A stretch of 64,000 nucleotides of DNA from Streptomyces pilosus (GTDB taxonomy: Bacteria > Actinomycetota > Actinomycetes > Streptomycetales > Streptomycetaceae), in contig NZ_BMTU01000016.1 in NCBI RefSeq assembly GCF_014649835.1, positions 62,001-126,000 on the forward strand. The letters are read 5' to 3'. Of the stretch, positions 61,439 through 64,000 are shown piece by piece (the stretch's first letter is position 1; every line of letters starts with the position of its first letter). Made by a program: the position numbers and the translations under genes. The notes under the pieces are model-generated. The model searched no databases. It was given only the letters and a program-made list of their open reading frames with translations, and had not been told where the DNA came from.

Positions 61439-62443
61439 GTGATCAATGTGAGCGACACAGTCAAAGATGTGATCATCGTCGGCTCCGGCCCGGCCGGATA
61501 CACCGCCGCGATCTACGCGGCCCGTGCCCTGTTGCGGCCGATGGTGTTCGAGGGGTCGGTCGGCGCGGGCGGCGCGCTGATGAACACCACCGAGGTGGAG
61601 AACTATCCCGGGTTTCCGGACGCGTTGCTGGGACCGGATCTCATGGCCAGGATGAGGACGCAGGCGGAGCAGTTCGGTGCCGAGCTGATCGCCGACGACA
61701 TCGTCGAGGCGCATCTCGAGGACGGGGTGAAGGAAGTCGTCGACAGCGCCGGCGGCACCCACCGCTCCCGGGCGGTGATCCTCGCCATGGGTTCGCACTA
61801 CCGCGAATTGGGCCTTGCGAACGAGAAGCGGCTGGCGGGGCGCGGTGTGAGCTGGTGCGCCACCTGTGACGGCTTCTTCTTCCGCGATCAGGACGTTGTC
61901 GTCGTGGGCGGCGGGGACTCCGCCATGGAGGAGGCCACGTTCCTGACCCGGTTCGCCCGCTCGGTCACCGTGGTGCACCGCCGCGACACCCTGCGCGCCT
62001 CGAAGATCATGCAGGAGCGGGCCGGCCGCAACGAGAAGATCCGCTTCCTGTGGAACAGGGAGGTGGTCGACATCCTGGGGGAGGAGAAGGTCTCGGGTCT
62101 GCGGGTGCGTGACGTGAACAGCGGGGAGGAGTCCGACCTGCCGACGAGCGGTGTGTTCGTCGCCATCGGACTGGATCCGCGCGTGGACCTGGTGAAGGGC
62201 CGGATCTCCCTGGACCACGCGGGATACATCGCAGTCGAGGGCCACTCCAGCCGCACGAATCTGGACGGCGTGTTCGCCTGCGGCGACGTCGTCGACCACG
62301 AGTACCGGCAGGCCGTCACCGCCGCCGGTACCGGCTGCGCGGCGGCGCTGGATGCCGAGCGGTACCTGGCGGCCCTGGACGACTGCTTCACCGGCGAGGA
62401 AGCCCGCCTGGAGGCCACCGTCGTGGCCGGACTGGTGCACTGA
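61439..62443 (+). CDS. trxB: Thioredoxin reductase
   Basis: 334-aa FAD/NADPH flavoprotein. FAD motif IIVGSGPAGYTAAIYAARA at 12-30, redox-active C140-A-T-C143, NADPH motif VVVVGGGDSAMEEATFL and the closing FACGDV. It reduces thioredoxin, but no thioredoxin gene is next to it, so it may be a second, accessory reductase (the main trxB-trxA pair of Streptomyces is near the origin). Start: GTG at 61439, or GTG at 61448, both with weak ribosome sites. Confidence 0.93.
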   Translation: MINVSDTVKDVIIVGSGPAGYTAAIYAARALLRPMVFEGSVGAGGALMNTTEVENYPGFPDALLGPDLMARMRTQAEQFGAELIADDIVEAHLEDGVKEVVDSAGGTHRSRAVILAMGSHYRELGLANEKRLAGRGVSWCATCDGFFFRDQDVVVVGGGDSAMEEATFLTRFARSVTVVHRRDTLRASKIMQERAGRNEKIRFLWNREVVDILGEEKVSGLRVRDVNSGEESDLPTSGVFVAIGLDPRVDLVKGRISLDHAGYIAVEGHSSRTNLDGVFACGDVVDHEYRQAVTAAGTGCAAALDAERYLAALDDCFTGEEARLEATVVAGLVH

Positions 62444-62503
62444 TCCCGACGGCAGAGTGGTCCACGGCACGGCTTGGCCCGGTGCGGGGCCACTGAAGTC
62501 ACC

Positions 62504-62728
62504 ATGGCGTACGGCAACCTGGTCATTGCTCTGGCGGTGGCCGGCGGCGGGTGCCCGCCGGGCTTCGATTCCACCCGCTACATCTGCGGCTTCACCGATT
62601 TCGCCGAAACGGCGGCCGGCCTGCTGGTAGCCCCCGTTCACCACCCGGGCCGCATCCGGACCGAACGTTTCGGATGGCTCGACGCTGCCGGCACGGACTA
62701 CCCGAGGTCGCCCGCACCCGCCCGGTGA
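62504..62728 (+). CDS. Short ORF, uncertain
   Basis: 74 codons from ATG at 62504: hydrophobic start (NLVIALAVAGGGCPPGF), then TRYICGFTDFAETAAG and a basic end. No ribosome site is seen. It may be a fragment or not coding at all. Confidence 0.25.
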   Translation: MAYGNLVIALAVAGGGCPPGFDSTRYICGFTDFAETAAGLLVAPVHHPGRIRTERFGWLDAAGTDYPRSPAPAR

Positions 62729-62768
62729 CAGCGGCCGGCCGGACTCACACCGTGGGACCGCCGCGTCG

Positions 62769-62895
62769 TCACCGGCCCGGCAGCCGCTGCATCACCTCTT
62801 GGATCACCCAGCCGCTGCCGTCAGGGTCGCTGAACGTGGCGAACGAGCCGTAGGAGGTCCGGTCGGTGCGGAGGCCGTTCAGGTACGGCTCTCAT
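62769..62895 (-). pseudogene. VOC/glyoxalase-family protein, 3' fragment
   Basis: Minus strand encodes YLNGLRTDRTSYGSFATF followed by SDPDGSGWVIQEVMQRLPGR and stop: the end of a vicinal-oxygen-chelate (glyoxalase-like) protein, with the typical F-x-DPDGN-x-W pattern. The upstream part is missing, so it is a relic. Bleomycin-binding proteins share this fold, but nothing in the fragment points to that function. Confidence 0.6.
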
Positions 62896-63144
62896 GGCCC
62901 CTCCCTCCGACCGCGCAAGGCTCCTGTTTCCAGCACGGCGCCGGGAAGGCCAGGGGGCGAACGGAAGTGGGGATGGCTCCTCACTCCAACAGCGCAACCG
63001 CACGGACCTCCGAGGGAGGCCGCGGGCACTGCCGTCTCCCGGTATTCAGCAGGCAGGAAGCAGACGAGGGGCCATGGAGCAAAAAACGGCCACATGCCAG
63101 GAATTGGGGCCAATGCTACGTTCTCAGCGCGAAAGGAGAAGCAC

Positions 63145-64000
63145 GTGACAAACGCTTCCGCAGAACCTCCTTCCCCGGAGGGCTCACAACCGCCGTCGCA
63201 CGGCGGACGCAGACCCTCTCGACGCTCCCTTCTCGGCGGCCTGATAGCCACGGTCGTGGCCGTTTCGGTGTTCGGTGGGTGGGCCCTGACAACCGCCGAC
63301 GCGTCCATGCACGCGGGCGGCCCGGCCCCGGGCGACGCCTCAACCTCCGTACCGCGCACGACGGTTGCGACCACCTCGCCGAAGGCACTCGGATCCGTCA
63401 CCAATTCGCCGGGCCTGTCGGCGGACTTCAGGCGGACCTTCAGCGACCACTTCATCGAGGCCAACGGGCTGCGTCAGCACGCGGTCATCGGCGGCGAGGG
63501 TCCGCCACTCCTCCTGGTGCACGGCTGGCCCGAGAACTGGTACGCCTGGCGGCTGATCATGCCGGAGCTGGCCCGCCACTTCACGGTCATCGCGGTCGAT
63601 CAGCGGGGCATCGGTCTGACCGAGAAACCGCGTACGGGGTACGACACCGGCACCCTCGCCAAGGACCTGGCCGCGCTCATGGACGAGCTCGGCCACGAAC
63701 GGTTCTCCCTCGTCGGCCACGACACAGGAATGATCATCGCTTACGCGCTGGCCGCCGACTTCCCCGAGCGGGTCGAACGCGTGGCCTTCGCCGAGGTACC
63801 GGGCCCTCCCGGAGTCGACCCCTCGCCCCCTCTGTTCGTTCCGGAGCCGCTCAACAACAGGCTGTGGCACATTCCCTTCAACCGGGTGGACGACAAGCTC
63901 GTCGAGCAGCTCGTCACCGGGCGCGAGGACCTCTTCTACGGCTACGAATTCGCCGTTCAGGGCGGAGGCGTGCCCCAGCAGGCGATGGACTACTACTTCC
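63145..64000 (+). CDS. Exported epoxide-hydrolase-like alpha/beta hydrolase, 3' end outside window
   Basis: 285 codons are visible, no stop. GTG at 63145 follows GAAAGGAG. The start has twin arginines before a hydrophobic helix (RRPSRRSLLGGLIATVVAVSVFGGWAL), so Tat or Sec export is likely, then a Ser/Thr/Pro-rich spacer. The hydrolase domain begins near 105: VHGWPENW (oxyanion), DQRGIGLTEKP, nucleophile in VGHDTGM, where Asp replaces Ser as in epoxide hydrolases and haloalkane dehalogenases. The lid region and the His lie beyond or near the window end. It would hydrolyse an epoxide or halide outside the membrane. Confidence 0.85.
   Translation, partial: MTNASAEPPSPEGSQPPSHGGRRPSRRSLLGGLIATVVAVSVFGGWALTTADASMHAGGPAPGDASTSVPRTTVATTSPKALGSVTNSPGLSADFRRTFSDHFIEANGLRQHAVIGGEGPPLLLVHGWPENWYAWRLIMPELARHFTVIAVDQRGIGLTEKPRTGYDTGTLAKDLAALMDELGHERFSLVGHDTGMIIAYALAADFPERVERVAFAEVPGPPGVDPSPPLFVPEPLNNRLWHIPFNRVDDKLVEQLVTGREDLFYGYEFAVQGGGVPQQAMDYYF

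Noticed and set aside
62769..62895. Bleomycin-binding resistance protein (VOC fold)
   Set aside because: Only a 3' fragment of a generic VOC protein, far from the cluster and without upstream coding sequence.
60405..63125. Decamer ATGCTACGTT shared by the gaps at about 60408 and 63114
   Set aside because: Ten bases is too short to claim a common promoter; no common -35 at a fixed distance.
1..64000. tRNA, rRNA, CRISPR array or replication origin
   Set aside because: No tRNA-like cloverleaf, spaced direct repeats or DnaA-box clusters were noticed on reading.

Overview
The window is high-GC actinomycete DNA, almost certainly from a Streptomyces-type chromosome. The signs are overlapping ATGA/GTGA gene junctions, rare TTA codons, an ECF biotin transporter, NarL-type two-component genes, a Cml-type exporter and a sortase-E style LAxTG anchor. 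There are no rRNA or tRNA genes and no CRISPR array that I can see.

Region 1 (1-21930, plus strand) is part of a bleomycin-family biosynthetic cluster. A truncated asparagine synthetase end is followed by an NRPS with the layout C-A-PCP-Cy-A-PCP-Cy, and then by A-PCP-oxidase. This pair is the bithiazole machinery of bleomycin, tallysomycin and zorbamycin (BlmIV/BlmIII). My hand-read A-domain codes fit beta-alanine and cysteine. Behind them, in one tightly overlapping run, come a TauD/SyrP-type dioxygenase, a condensation-like protein with an altered active site, an MbtH protein with an extra C-terminal domain, and the sugar genes: GT9 glycosyltransferase, carbamoyltransferase and an HldE/RfaE-like kinase-nucleotidyltransferase (BlmE/BlmD/BlmC counterparts). 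A free carrier protein, a HemN-like radical SAM protein, an ankyrin protein and a free condensation enzyme complete the run.

Region 2 (21949-30779) is a less familiar set of split and eroded NRPS parts. It holds a valine-type A-PCP on the minus strand, an aspartyl-hydroxylase-like enzyme, a condensation protein carrying remains of an A domain and a serine-less carrier, an A domain without its ATP loop fused to an intact carrier, another free carrier, an adenylating enzyme that lacks the amino-acid Asp, and a thioesterase. Together they look like a trans-acting mini assembly line.

Region 3 (30841-40766) holds bioYMN, a small unknown gene, bioB with a Cys-rich repeat tail and a strong hairpin, GDP-mannose 4,6-dehydratase, a C-A-PCP NRPS and a YtcJ-like amidohydrolase. 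The dehydratase suggests a 6-deoxyhexose, as in zorbamycin, so the cluster may extend to about 39 kb. The biotin genes inside it are either housekeeping genes or recruited ones.

Region 4 (41051-64000) is accessory chromosome: a two-component system, a small membrane protein, a chloramphenicol-type exporter, hydrolases, a DEAH helicase with helicase-associated repeats, a sigma-like/zinc-finger/transmembrane/ricin fusion, a DUF899 protein, a PGPGW membrane protein, thioredoxin reductase and an epoxide-hydrolase-like protein cut by the window end. Within it, 48406-50200 is an odd segment bounded by 8-bp direct repeats. An aldo/keto reductase gene there is split and circularly permuted, as if a small circle had integrated inside its own gene. 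A TnpB remnant lies in the same segment and an IS5-type transposase remnant lies nearby.
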